A DNA stretch of 64,000 nucleotides from Streptomyces sp. NBC_01304 (GCF_035975855.1 NZ_CP109055.1:1674001-1738000); one strand, 5' to 3'. Positions 46,309 to 55,529 are shown, counted from the stretch's first letter. Numbers and translations: made by a program. Notes: generated by a model from the sequence alone, not told the origin.

Positions 46309-47798
46309 CGTGCTGCCCTCTGCTTGGCGTGTGCGGCAACGGCGTTGTCGAGCCAGCCGCGGCGGACGAGTTCGTCGAGGAAGGCGAGGTAGACGGGGGT
46401 CCAGCGCGCGGTGCGGGCCGGATCGGGCTGGATCTCCTCACCGATGCGGACCATGGCGGCGGCCGCGTCCTGCACGGAGGCGCCGCTGGAGGTGGCGGCG
46501 AGGACCGCCATGCCGATGGCGCCCTCGGCCTGCTCGGGCAGCCGGACCGGGCGGCCCATGACGTCGGCGCGCAGCCGGGACCAGTAGCGGTTCCTGGCGC
46601 CGCCGCCGGTGAGGGTGAGCGGGCCGTCGACCGGGGCGCCGAGGAGGTCGAGGTAGTCGAAGCAGAGGCGCTCCACGCAGGCGACACCGAGGAGGTAGGC
46701 GTGGAAGCGCTCGGCCTCGTCGGCCGGGGTGCCGAGGACGAAGGGTTCGGCATCCGGGGCACGGAAGGGGAAGCGCTCCCCGCCCGTCGACACCAGGGGG
46801 TAGGCGACCGCGTCGGAGTCCGACTCGCTTGCCAGGACGGTGAGTTCGTCGAGGTCGGCGCCCGCGAACTCGCGGGAGATCACGCCCGCGCCGCTGCTGG
46901 AGGCGCCGCCGGGCAGCCAGCTCTCGCCGGGCCCGCGGTGGCAGTAGACGACGCCGCCGGGGTCGCGTACGAGGTGCGGGCTCATGCCCTTGAACACCAG
47001 GGTGGTGCCGAGCACCGAGTTCCAGGCGCCAGGGGTGAGGGCGCCCGCGCCGATCTGGGCGGCGCAGCCGTCGGTCATGCCGGCGACGATCGCCGTGCCG
47101 GCCGGGATACCGGTCGCCTCGGCGGCCTCGGCGCACACGGTGCCGATGACGCTTCCGGGACGTACGACATCGGGCAACAGGGCGGCAGGGACGCCGAGTT
47201 CGGCCATCTCCTTCTCGGGCCAGCGCTCCTCGATCAGGTGGTAGCCGGTCTTGAGGGCGTGGCTGGCGTCGGAGGCGACCTGATGGCCGGCGAGGCGCCA
47301 GGTGACCAGGTCGGTCTGGTGCAGCAGCCGGACCCCAGTACCGGCTGCTGCAGGTTCGTTGTCGAGCAGCCACAAAAGCTTGGGCAGGGCCCAAGAGGGC
47401 TGCATCGAGCGGTAGCCCAGGTCCTGCCAGACGGCCTCGCCCGCCTGGTTGGCGCGCACCGCCTGGTCGGCGGCGCGCCCGTCGTCGTACATCAGGCCCC
47501 GGGTGAGCGGGGTGCCGTCGGCGTCCGCGAGAAGGATCGTGCCCGAAGTGCCGTCGAGGGCAAGGCCCTTGACGCGTGCCGGGTCGATGCCGACGAGGGC
47601 TTCGCGGCAGGCCTCGGCCAGCGCGCTCCACCACTGCTCGGGGTCCTGTTCGTGGCGCTTGCCGTCGCGGTGGCTGGTCAGCGGCCGCGAGGCGGCGGCC
47701 AGGACCTGCCCCGTCGAGTCGACGGCGACGCAGCGCGCGGACTGCGTGCCGAGGTCGAGGCCGAGCCAGACGGCGTCAGCGGGGAGGCGGTCAGGCAC
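46305..47798 (-). CDS. FGGY carbohydrate kinase, D-ribulokinase-like
   Basis: A 497-residue sugar kinase. N-terminal ATPase-fold motif G-L-D-L-G-T-Q-S-A-R, then L-A-L-D-G-T-S-G-T-I-L-L-A-D with the catalytic Asp near residue 80-90. Other matches to the cyanobacterial D-ribulokinase clade are S-H-A-L-K-T-G-Y, A-G-M-T-D-G-C-A-A, L-P-G-G-A-S-S-S-G-A-G and G-G-E-R-F-P-F. Those favour D-ribulose as substrate, giving ribulose 5-phosphate. GTG start after AAGGAGCTC. It overlaps the neighbouring kinase by 8 bp. Confidence 0.85.
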   Translation of the reverse strand: MPDRLPADAVWLGLDLGTQSARCVAVDSTGQVLAAASRPLTSHRDGKRHEQDPEQWWSALAEACREALVGIDPARVKGLALDGTSGTILLADADGTPLTRGLMYDDGRAADQAVRANQAGEAVWQDLGYRSMQPSWALPKLLWLLDNEPAAAGTGVRLLHQTDLVTWRLAGHQVASDASHALKTGYHLIEERWPEKEMAELGVPAALLPDVVRPGSVIGTVCAEAAEATGIPAGTAIVAGMTDGCAAQIGAGALTPGAWNSVLGTTLVFKGMSPHLVRDPGGVVYCHRGPGESWLPGGASSSGAGVISREFAGADLDELTVLASESDSDAVAYPLVSTGGERFPFRAPDAEPFVLGTPADEAERFHAYLLGVACVERLCFDYLDLLGAPVDGPLTLTGGGARNRYWSRLRADVMGRPVRLPEQAEGAIGMAVLAATSSGASVQDAAAAMVRIGEEIQPDPARTARWTPVYLAFLDELVRRGWLDNAVAAHAKQRAAR

Positions 47799-49332
47799 GG
47801 GGAGCTCCTTGTGCGGGGGCCTTGCGGGGCCCGGGGACGTAAGGGGCGGCGGAGGCGTTGGCCGCGCTCCAGCCCGCCTCGCGGGCCAGGGTGCGCCACT
47901 CGAGGAAGGACTCGTACAGGCCCGCGTAGTACTGGGAGCGCTCCGGGTCCGGCTCCCAAGTGGACGTCATCCGTACGTACTTGGCGGCGGCGCTGTGCAT
48001 GGACGACTCGGCGCCGGAGAGCACCAGGGCGGTCAGGAACGCGCCCTTGGCGCCGAGCTCGGTGTCGCCGGAGCGGGCCGTGGGCACGCCGGTGGTGTCG
48101 GCGATGAGCTGGCACCACTCCTCGCTGTTGGCGCCGCCGCCGCACAGCCGGAGCTCGGTGACCGTCGTGCGCGAGGCCACCAGGGAGTCGCGCAGGACGA
48201 GGGAGAGGCCGTCGAAAACGGAGCGGGCGATGTCGGCCTGGGTGTGCTCCAGGGACAGGCCCCAGAAGGTGCCGCGGGCCCGCGGGTCGAGGAACGGAGC
48301 GCGCTCCCCGGCCGGCGAGAGGTACGGCAGGAAGGTCAGGCCCCGGGCGCCGGGCACCGAGCCCTCGAAGGCGATCTTCGAGAGTTCCGGCGGGCCCTCC
48401 AGGTGCAGCAGCTTGGCGGCCCAGTTGAGGACGTCGGCGCCGTTCAGGGTGGGGAAGGCGCGCAGCACGCGCTCGCGGCCCCGGTAGGCGATGTTGATGC
48501 CGGAGGGCTCGCCGGTGGTGTCGATGTCGTGCCGGACGATCTCCGTGCACAGCGTGGTGCCGAGGATCGAGCAGGCCTGGCCGGGGTTGACGACGCCGAC
48601 GCCGCGGGCCGTGGAGGCGATGTCGTACGGGGCCATCACGACCGGAAGCCCCTCGGGCAGCCCCAGTTGGCCCGCGGCCTCCTTGGTGATCTCGGCGATG
48701 CGCTCCTGCTCGCCGAGCACCCGCGGCAGCAGCCGCCGGTATCCGGAGAGGCCGAACATGTCGACGATCTCGTCGTCGTAGTCGCCGGTCGCGTGGTTCA
48801 GGAACGGCGCCGAGGCATCCGACTCGTCCATCGCCGTGACACCGGTCAGGTTGAGGAAGAGCCAGCCCGCGGCGGTCAGCGAGGCCGCCGAACGGGCCAG
48901 GCGCTGCGGGTCGTTGGAGCCGAGCCAGCTGAAGATGGCGTTCGGCATGCCGGAGCAGGTGAGCGAGCCGTTGCGGCGGAAGGCGTCCTCGAGGATGCCC
49001 TCCTTCTCCCAGCGGGTGAGGATGTCGCCGGCGCGGCCGTCGGACCACAGGATGGCCGGGCCGGTGGGCTTGCCCTGCTTGTCGACGAGCCAGGCGCCGT
49101 CGCCCTGGGCGGTGAAGGTCACCAGCCAGACCGGGTCGTCGATCTCGGAGAGCGCGTTGCGGACGGTGTAGACGACCGCGTTCCACACGGCGCTCATGTC
49201 CTGCTCGGCCCAGCCCGCGTGCCGGCGGTGGACCTCGGTGGCCAGACGCGCGACGGCGAGCTCATTGCCCTGGTCGTCGAAGACGACCGACTTGATCATC
49301 GTGGTGCCGACGTCGATGGCGAGTACCGACAT
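47791..49332 (-). CDS. FGGY carbohydrate kinase, erythritol/polyol-kinase-like
   Basis: A 513-residue kinase with A-I-D-V-G-T-T-M-I-K near residue 5, the catalytic Asp in F-T-A-Q-G-D-G-A-W-L-V near 78 and the C-terminal FGGY region R-L-C-G-G-G-A-N-S-E-E. The A-Q-G-D-G motif is shared with erythritol kinase (EryA) and unlike the neighbouring ribulokinase-like D-G-T-S-G-T. Substrate may be a polyol or a keto-sugar or sugar phosphate. It follows the permease gene by 6 bp. Confidence 0.85.
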   Translation of the reverse strand: MSVLAIDVGTTMIKSVVFDDQGNELAVARLATEVHRRHAGWAEQDMSAVWNAVVYTVRNALSEIDDPVWLVTFTAQGDGAWLVDKQGKPTGPAILWSDGRAGDILTRWEKEGILEDAFRRNGSLTCSGMPNAIFSWLGSNDPQRLARSAASLTAAGWLFLNLTGVTAMDESDASAPFLNHATGDYDDEIVDMFGLSGYRRLLPRVLGEQERIAEITKEAAGQLGLPEGLPVVMAPYDIASTARGVGVVNPGQACSILGTTLCTEIVRHDIDTTGEPSGINIAYRGRERVLRAFPTLNGADVLNWAAKLLHLEGPPELSKIAFEGSVPGARGLTFLPYLSPAGERAPFLDPRARGTFWGLSLEHTQADIARSVFDGLSLVLRDSLVASRTTVTELRLCGGGANSEEWCQLIADTTGVPTARSGDTELGAKGAFLTALVLSGAESSMHSAAAKYVRMTSTWEPDPERSQYYAGLYESFLEWRTLAREAGWSAANASAAPYVPGPRKAPAQGAPRA

Positions 49333-49338
49333 GGGGGG

Positions 49339-50691
49339 TCACAGTCCCTTCGAGGTGTGGGCGTCGACCAGGTCGCGGTCGGCGGAAGTGGCGGGCTGTG
49401 GCAGGGAGTTCACCGGCTCGGCGGTGGGGGTGGTGGTCTTGAGGGCCAGCATCAGTACCGCGCTCAGTGCGTGGAATCCGGCGAAGATCCACATGACGCC
49501 GGCGACGCCGATCGGCCCGAGGAAGAGGCTGACCATCAGCGGGCCGAGGAAGGTGGAGGCACCGGCGCCGAGGTTCAGGGCGGCCATGGCCTGGCCCTTG
49601 TGGCTCGGGGCGATGGCCGTCATCAGGGCCGAGAGCGGTACGTACCCGGAGAGGGTGGCGCCGTAGAAGATGGCGGCCAGCAGGCACAGGGCGTACGAGG
49701 AGCCGACCGCGTTCGGCACGTAGAAGAGAACCAGCGTGGAGAGGGTGCAGCCGATGCCGCCGCAGTAGGCGACGGTGGTGCGCCAGCCGATCTTGTCGCC
49801 GATGACGCCGAACATCAGGTTGGTGAAGATGTTGGTGCCGAACATGACGGCCACCAGGCGCAGCCACTGCTCGTTGCTGAGGCCGATCGTGTTCACGAAC
49901 CAGACCGGCAGCATCACCATGATGCCGAACTGGGAGGCGGTGTTGAACATGCGGACCGCGGCGCCGGCTCCGACGCGCGGGTTGCGGTAGAGGATCGTGA
50001 GGCTGCCGACCAGGCCGGTCATCGGGCTCTCGCCCTCGGGGGCGAGGCGCTTGGAGCCGGTCGGCTCCTTGATCAGGAGCAGCGGAAGCAGTCCGCCGAC
50101 GCCGACCACCGCGAGGGCCACCCACAGCGTCGAGTACTCGCCGATGAACGGGATGAGCAGGCTCGCGGAGAGCGAGCCGAGGGTGGGCAGACCGGCGGAG
50201 AACGCCGACCAGAACCAGCCCATCGCGCTGCCCATCTGCTTGGGCGGGGCGACCGCCGCGATCCAGACGAGGAAGGAGTACGCGAACAGTGGGAACGCGA
50301 GTCCGCGCAGTGCGTACGCGAGGAGCAGCAGCCCGTACGACTTGCTGGGGATCGCCACCGTCAGGAAGAAGACGTGGGTGAGGGCGAAGGTGACGAGGCC
50401 GAGCCACATCACCTTGCGCGGGCCCCACAGGTCGGACAGCGCGCCGGAGAACCAGGCGGCGACCGCACCGGTGACGCCGTACACCGTGAAGATCATCGCG
50501 ACGCTGGAGGCGGCGATGCCGAGGCCCTCCAGGTAGGGCGAGAGGAAGCCGGCCTCGATGCCGACCCCGGTCATGAAGATCAGGAGGCCGAGGTAGCCCC
50601 AGGAGATCGACTGCGGAATGCCGGCCCGTGTGAAGAAGGACGGCGATCGGTCGGTGGTACCCGATGCGGGTGCCACGGGGGTGTTCGTCAT
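49339..50691 (-). CDS. MFS polyol permease (RbtT/DalT-like)
   Basis: A 450-residue, 12-helix transporter. It shows I-S-W-G-Y-L-G-L-L-I-F-M-T-G-V-G-I-E near helix 1, the loop motif G-A-L-S-D-L-W-G-P-R-K near 80 and A-Y-A-L-R-G-L-A-F-P-L-F-A-Y. These fit ribitol/arabitol-type permeases of the MFS. It is the first gene of the operon, so the operon's substrate is probably a polyol or pentulose. ATG at 50691 with GGGGAGC upstream. Confidence 0.85.
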   Translation of the reverse strand: MTNTPVAPASGTTDRSPSFFTRAGIPQSISWGYLGLLIFMTGVGIEAGFLSPYLEGLGIAASSVAMIFTVYGVTGAVAAWFSGALSDLWGPRKVMWLGLVTFALTHVFFLTVAIPSKSYGLLLLAYALRGLAFPLFAYSFLVWIAAVAPPKQMGSAMGWFWSAFSAGLPTLGSLSASLLIPFIGEYSTLWVALAVVGVGGLLPLLLIKEPTGSKRLAPEGESPMTGLVGSLTILYRNPRVGAGAAVRMFNTASQFGIMVMLPVWFVNTIGLSNEQWLRLVAVMFGTNIFTNLMFGVIGDKIGWRTTVAYCGGIGCTLSTLVLFYVPNAVGSSYALCLLAAIFYGATLSGYVPLSALMTAIAPSHKGQAMAALNLGAGASTFLGPLMVSLFLGPIGVAGVMWIFAGFHALSAVLMLALKTTTPTAEPVNSLPQPATSADRDLVDAHTSKGL

Positions 50692-50772
50692 TGAAGCTCC
50701 CCAACAGCAATGAGAGGGACGGGCCGATTGGTTGCGGTCCGCAGCCGGACCTGGGCGGTCCGTGCGATATCG

Positions 50773-50802
50773 AGTTAACAAATCGGCTAAAGCCCACGTC
50801 AA
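50773..50802 (-). promoter_or_regulatory. Candidate promoter of the RuBisCO/polyol operon
   Basis: On the minus strand TTGACG (50797-50802), an 18-bp spacer and TTAACT (50773-50778). The -10 region overlaps the palindrome GTTAAC, a possible DeoR contact. It lies about 80 bp before the permease start. Confidence 0.45.
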
Positions 50803-50960
50803 ACGCCTGATGGCTTCTCCCGCGGCGGCTTCGCGGGCCCATGTGAGAAGGGCTTAAGGCCCTCTGCCCTGAGCTGGACTCATACCCTTCGCACCCCCGG
50901 CACCCGCGTTAAATCCGTGAGATCATCACTTGGGGTTTTCACATGACGCGAGGAGAGAGC

Positions 50961-51752
50961 GTGGCGAGCGACGACCGGGCGGACATACGCGAGGACCGCC
51001 GCAGGCGGATCCGCGAAGCCGTCCTCACCAAGGGCTTCGTGCGGGCCACGGACCTCGCCGCCGAGTACGACGTCAGCCTGATGACGATCCACCGCGATCT
51101 GGACTTCCTGCAGACCCAGGGGTGGCTGCGCAAGGTGCGCGGCGGGGCGACCGGGCTGCCCTCGGCGCAGTTCCACGGCACCGTGGCCGAGCGGATGTCC
51201 GCGAACTCGGCGACCAAGCAGCAGCTGGCCCGGGCGGCCGCCACGCTGATCGGGCCCGGGCAGACGATCATCCTCGACGACAGCACGACCTGCCTGCACC
51301 TGACGCGCGAGCTGACCGGCCGCACCCCGCTCACGGTGCTCACCAACTCACTTCCGGCGGTCAACGCCCTCGCCAGGGAGCCCGGGATCTCCCTGATCGC
51401 GCTGGGCGGCAGCTACTTCCCCGCGTACGACGCGTTCATGGGCCTGCACACCGCCGACAGCGTGGAGGCCTTTCGCGCGGACGCGTTCTTCATGTCGACC
51501 ACGGCGGTCACGCGCGGCCGCTGCTATCACACGTCGCCGGAGACGGTGCAGGTCAAGCGGGCGATGATGGCCTCGGCCACGCGGACCGTACTCCTTGCCG
51601 ACCACTCGAAGTTCGTACGGGACGGGCTGTACGCACTGGCGCCGCTCACGGACTTCGATCTGCTGATCGTGGACGACGGGCTGGCGCAGGACCAGGTGCG
51701 GGAGATCCGGGAGCGGGGCACGGACGTGATGGTGGTGCCGCGCACCGGCTGA
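50961..51752 (+). CDS. DeoR/GlpR-family transcriptional regulator
   Basis: A 263-residue repressor-type protein. The DeoR helix-turn-helix is near residues 25-60 (A-T-D-L-A-A-E-Y-D-V-S-L-M-T-I-H-R-D-L) followed by L-R-K-V-R-G-G-A. The sugar-phosphate-binding domain has I-I-L-D-D-S-T-T-C near 110, L-T-N-S near 134, G-G-S-Y-F near 153 and L-L-A-D-H-S-K-F near 215. It is divergent from the permease gene and most likely represses the operon until a phosphorylated sugar appears. The GTG at 50961 with GAGGAGAG upstream is preferred over the ATG at 50943. Confidence 0.88.
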   Translation: MASDDRADIREDRRRRIREAVLTKGFVRATDLAAEYDVSLMTIHRDLDFLQTQGWLRKVRGGATGLPSAQFHGTVAERMSANSATKQQLARAAATLIGPGQTIILDDSTTCLHLTRELTGRTPLTVLTNSLPAVNALAREPGISLIALGGSYFPAYDAFMGLHTADSVEAFRADAFFMSTTAVTRGRCYHTSPETVQVKRAMMASATRTVLLADHSKFVRDGLYALAPLTDFDLLIVDDGLAQDQVREIRERGTDVMVVPRTG

Positions 51753-51779
51753 TCACGCGCCGGGTGGTCGCGGGCCTGC

Positions 51780-53183
51780 CTACAGCAGGTCCAGGGCCGC
51801 GGTGAAGGCCGAGTCGCGGCGCTGCGTGAACTCCTCCTCGGTGAAGACCGGCGTACGGCGCTGCGGCGGGATGCCCGGGCCGTCGAAGGCCTGCCCGGTC
51901 CGGGTCAGGAACTGCTCGTTGGGCAGGCCGATCTGCCAGCCGTTCGGCAGGGTCCGGCCGAGGACGTCGGAGAACACGCCCTGGGTCGGCTGCCCGATCC
52001 GGACCGTCCGGCCGGGTCGTTCCATGAGGGCCTGTGTGAAGGTCTCCCCCGCGCTGACGGTGGATCCGCCGGTCAGCAGGGCGACGGGACCGGTGTAGCG
52101 CGGAGCGTGCGCGGGCTCGACGGAGAGGGGCTGCGGCCGGGTGAACCGGGTCGCGTCGGCCGGGTCGTTGCGGACGCGCTTGGCGTAGGCGAAGTACGGG
52201 CGGTCCGTGAGCCTCGACGCCAGCTGCAGGCCGAGCGCGTCATAGCCGCCGCCGTTGATCCGCAGGTCGACGATCAGCCCCCGCAGCCGGGCGGTCCGCT
52301 CGGCGGTGAGGACGGCGTCCAGGGCGCGGTCGAGTTCGGCGCTCTCGGCGGCGAACCCTCCGCCCTTCGTGTATCCGCTGAAGCCGGACACCCTCAAGTA
52401 GCCGCGCCCGTCGGGCAGATCGGCGTACGAGATCCGGCCCTGCGCGAACTCCTGCGGCTTCTTCCCGCCCAGGTCCACGTCCTGTACGTACGCCTTGACG
52501 CGGGCGTCGAGTTCGGGGCCGGGCATGGTGGTGCCGGGGCGGCCCTGCGCGAAGACCCGGTCACCGGCCTGCAGGAAGACGTGGGCGTCGTGCAGCGGGG
52601 CGAGCATCTCCCGGAAGACCGCGAAGAGTTGGGCGTCGCTCGTGCCCGGGTGGACGCGCGGGCGGTAGCGGTCGCGTACGGCGTTCCAGTCGATGCCCTT
52701 GGCCGCGAAGAAGGGGTAGTTCTCGGCGAACGACTGCCAGAACACGTCGAAGGCGGCGACCGGGCCCTTGCCGGGAGCCTTGCGGCACAGCTCGGGCAGG
52801 GCGGCGATCCGGTGGGCCGCACGGTCGCCGACCGAGCCGTCGAAGTGCACCGACCCGGGCCGCACTTGGAGCACTTCGCCGTCCTCGGTGGCGTAGCGGA
52901 ACCCGCCGCCGGGCAGGCGCCGGGCGCTCTCGCCCGGCAGGCAGCTGATCCCGGTGACCTGGTACTCCTTCACCCGGCCCGCCTCCACCTTGAGCACGGT
53001 GCCGTAGCCGTCGAGTCGCCATACGCCGACGGGGGTGGCGGGGCCGACGGGCGACCCCTTCGCGCCGCCCCGGCCATCCGTGCCGGGGCCCGCCATGGCC
53101 GCCGCGGGGACGGCGGCGGTGACCGCGAGGGTGAGCAGCAGAGCCGTGCCTGCCGTGCGGCGGAAGGTGCGTGTCGTGGTCAT
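51780..53183 (-). CDS. Secreted S41-family (tail-specific) peptidase
   Basis: A 467-residue exported protein with a signal peptide ending A-A-A-M-A. An N-terminal barrel-like domain (G-V-W-R-L-D-G-Y-G) precedes the S41 core. The core shows G-Y-L-R-V-S-G-F near residue 245, L-I-V-D-L-R-I-N-G-G-G near 295 and the nucleophile Ser in G-G-S-T-V-S-A-G-E-T-F near 365. It hydrolyses peptides outside the cell; no PDZ domain is obvious. GGGGACAGCG before the ATG. Confidence 0.87.
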   Translation of the reverse strand: MTTTRTFRRTAGTALLLTLAVTAAVPAAAMAGPGTDGRGGAKGSPVGPATPVGVWRLDGYGTVLKVEAGRVKEYQVTGISCLPGESARRLPGGGFRYATEDGEVLQVRPGSVHFDGSVGDRAAHRIAALPELCRKAPGKGPVAAFDVFWQSFAENYPFFAAKGIDWNAVRDRYRPRVHPGTSDAQLFAVFREMLAPLHDAHVFLQAGDRVFAQGRPGTTMPGPELDARVKAYVQDVDLGGKKPQEFAQGRISYADLPDGRGYLRVSGFSGYTKGGGFAAESAELDRALDAVLTAERTARLRGLIVDLRINGGGYDALGLQLASRLTDRPYFAYAKRVRNDPADATRFTRPQPLSVEPAHAPRYTGPVALLTGGSTVSAGETFTQALMERPGRTVRIGQPTQGVFSDVLGRTLPNGWQIGLPNEQFLTRTGQAFDGPGIPPQRRTPVFTEEEFTQRRDSAFTAALDLL

Positions 53184-53329
53184 CGCGCTGTCCCCGTTCA
53201 GTGGTGTGCGTGCCTACGACCATGATTCGCGGCGCCACCCGGGCGGGGACATCCGGCAGTCCACCATGTCGTGGTGGGGAGAACCCCACACCGGGGCCGA
53301 TTGTCAGTGCCCGTACCTAGGGTGATCGC

Positions 53330-53905
53330 ATGACCGACTGGATCCAGGACTCCTTGCCCGGCCACGAGAGGAATGTCGTCTTCGCCCGGGGCATACCCGT
53401 GGACGCGCTCACCCGGGGCCTGCGCGACCAGCAGCGTGAACCGCTCGCGCACGGGGAGGGGAACGGCTGGGTGTGGGCGGTGCACGAGATGCTGAACTGG
53501 CTGGACGAGGACTACGAGGAGTTCGACGAGGAGGAGTTCTACGAGGTCGACTACGGCCTCCTCTGCCCCGGGGACGCGGAGGTCGTGGTGTTCGTGACCG
53601 AGCCGTGCAGCTCCAGGGGCCACCCGCCGGGCTTCACGTACTACCGCGACGGCCGCGCGATCGTCGGCTTCAGCTTCGGGAACCTGCAGCAACGGCCGGG
53701 CGACAATCCGGACCACCTGTCGCCGGAGCTCCTGGCCGCGAACCTGATCGGCCCAGACTCGGCCTGCGCTCAGGCACAGGACGACGGCCACGACTGCTTC
53801 GACCACCACTACGACGACCACCGTCGCCTGGTGCGGGTGATCGCCGACCGCTTCGGGCTGCCGGCACCGCCGCTCGATCCCCTCCTCCTGGCGGCCGCGC
53901 CCTGA
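53330..53905 (+). CDS. Uncharacterised acidic protein, possibly DUF6461-like
   Basis: A 191-residue cytosolic protein with an acidic stretch (W-L-D-E-D-Y-E-E-F-D-E-E-E-F-Y-E) near residues 56-71 and blocks of Trp/Phe residues (W-V-W-A-V-H-E; G-F-T-Y-Y-R-D-G-R-A-I-V-G-F). The early F-A-R-G-I-P-V-D-A-L resembles the DUF6461 start. It is probably an actinobacterial protein of unknown role. Not linked to neighbours. Confidence 0.6.
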   Translation: MTDWIQDSLPGHERNVVFARGIPVDALTRGLRDQQREPLAHGEGNGWVWAVHEMLNWLDEDYEEFDEEEFYEVDYGLLCPGDAEVVVFVTEPCSSRGHPPGFTYYRDGRAIVGFSFGNLQQRPGDNPDHLSPELLAANLIGPDSACAQAQDDGHDCFDHHYDDHRRLVRVIADRFGLPAPPLDPLLLAAAP

Positions 53906-53932
53906 CGCGACCGGCCAAAGACCGTCGGGCAG

Positions 53933-54592
53933 TCAGCGGCCTGCCAACTCCGCCCACCGCACGGTCCGGTCGCACCACCGTTCAAGGAGCACCCGGTCGT
54001 GCCCGACCGCGAGCAGTCCGGCCCCGCTCTCGCCGCGATAGTCCTCGACCACCTGGACCAGCGCCGCCGTCGTCGAGGCATCGAGCATGGCCGTCATCTC
54101 GTCGCACACCAGCCAGCGCGGCCGCAGCACCAGGGCCCGGGCCAGGCAGGCCCGCTGCAGCTGACCGTCGCTGACCTCGTGCGGGCGGCGCCCAAGCAGC
54201 TCCTCGGTCAGACCCACCGTGCGGGCCAACTCCCGTACGCGTATCGCGACTTCCGCGCCCCGCCCGACCGCCCGCAGCGGCTCGCCGATCAGGTCGGCCA
54301 GCTTCAGCCGCGGGTCGGCGGACAGCCGGGGCTGCTGGAAGACCACGCCGAAGGCCGTCCGCAGCGCCCGCGGCGCGCCGTGCCGCCACCCGGCCACGAC
54401 CTCGCCGTCGACGACGACCCGGCCCGCGTCCGGCCGGTGCAGAAGCGCCGCGACCCGCGCCAGGGTCGACTTGCCGCAGCCGCTGGGCCCGAGCAGACCC
54501 ACCGCCTCGCCGGGCGCGATCGTCAGGCCCGCGTCGCGGACGACGGGGGCCCGGCGGTCGTATCCGGCGGTGATGGCATCGAGTTCAAGCAC
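53933..54592 (-). CDS. NikE-like ABC transporter ATPase
   Basis: A 219-residue short ATPase: Walker [10 protein letters not shown] near residue 37, signature V-S-D-G-Q-L-Q-R (L/S-S-G-G replaced by V-S-D-G) and Walker B L-V-C-D-E-M-T-A-M-L-D. The Asp in place of the signature Gly also occurs in NikE-type subunits. GTG start with GGAGG just upstream, overlapping the previous stop by 8 bp. Last gene of the operon. Confidence 0.88.
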   Translation of the reverse strand: MLELDAITAGYDRRAPVVRDAGLTIAPGEAVGLLGPSGCGKSTLARVAALLHRPDAGRVVVDGEVVAGWRHGAPRALRTAFGVVFQQPRLSADPRLKLADLIGEPLRAVGRGAEVAIRVRELARTVGLTEELLGRRPHEVSDGQLQRACLARALVLRPRWLVCDEMTAMLDASTTAALVQVVEDYRGESGAGLLAVGHDRVLLERWCDRTVRWAELAGR

Positions 54593-55529
54593 GCTCGACC
54601 TCCAGGGCGTGATGGCAGGCGACCCCGGCACGCAGTGCGGGCAGCGTCTCGCAGGCCGCGCTCGCCCTCGCGCAGCGCGCCGCGAAGGCGCAGCCTGCGG
54701 GCAGCGCGCCCAGCTCGGGCGGCATCCCGGGGATCGGCGTGAAGTCCCGCTCGGGCAGGGCGTTCAACAGGCCCCGGGCATAGGGGTGGCGGGGGCCTGG
54801 CGTGCCGAAGAAGTCCCCGGCGTCCGCGAGTTCGACGATCCGCCCCGCGTACATGACCGCGATCCGGTCGGCGATCCGCTCGGCCGCCGCCAGATCATGC
54901 GTGATCATCAGCAGCGCCCGGGTCTCCCCCGTGTGCCGCTTGAGCTCGTCGACCGTGCGGTCCACCAGGTCCCGGTCGAGCCCGGTCGTCGGCTCGTCGG
55001 CGAGCAGCAGCGGGGCGTCGCCGATCAGGGCGAGCGCGGTGGCCGCGCGCTGGGCGAGGCCACCGGACAGCTCGTGCGGATAGCGGTCGAGGTGGTCGGC
55101 GGGGAACGCGGCCCGCTCGGCCGCGGCGACGGCCGCCGCCCGCAGTCCGGCCCTGCGGGTGCCGGTCAACTCGCGGACGGTCTCCTCCAGTTGGGACCGT
55201 ACGGTACGCACCGGCGTCAGGTGCGCGGCCGGGCTCTGCGGTACGAGGCCGACGCGGCGCCCGCGTACCTGCCGGGCCAGGGTCCGCTCGTCGGCGGCCA
55301 GCAGATCGAGGCCGCCGCCGATGAACGCGGACCCGGCGGTCTCGGCGTTGCCGGGCAGCAGCCCGAGCAGCGCGGAGGCGAGCACGGACTTGCCGCACCC
55401 GCTCTCGCCGACGAGCGCCAGGCACTCCCCCGCCTTGAGGTCGAAGTGGGCGTCGCTGACGGCCCGGACGTACGCGCCGCCGCGCATCCGGAAACGTACC
55501 GAAAGACCCTCCACAGAGAGCACGTTCAC
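54585..55529 (-). CDS. NikD/DppD-like ABC transporter ATPase
   Basis: A 314-residue ATPase with Walker A G-E-S-G-C-G-K-S-V, signature L-S-G-G-L-A-Q-R, Walker B L-L-L-A-D-E-P-T-T-G-L-D and switch His M-I-T-H-D-L. The C-terminal cysteine cluster A-G-C-A-F-A-A-R-C-A-R-A-S-A-A-C is near residue 280. The start is the GTG in a 4-bp GTGA overlap with the permease stop. Longer open frames upstream read through the permease gene and are rejected. Confidence 0.88.
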   Translation of the reverse strand: MNVLSVEGLSVRFRMRGGAYVRAVSDAHFDLKAGECLALVGESGCGKSVLASALLGLLPGNAETAGSAFIGGGLDLLAADERTLARQVRGRRVGLVPQSPAAHLTPVRTVRSQLEETVRELTGTRRAGLRAAAVAAAERAAFPADHLDRYPHELSGGLAQRAATALALIGDAPLLLADEPTTGLDRDLVDRTVDELKRHTGETRALLMITHDLAAAERIADRIAVMYAGRIVELADAGDFFGTPGPRHPYARGLLNALPERDFTPIPGMPPELGALPAGCAFAARCARASAACETLPALRAGVACHHALEVERA

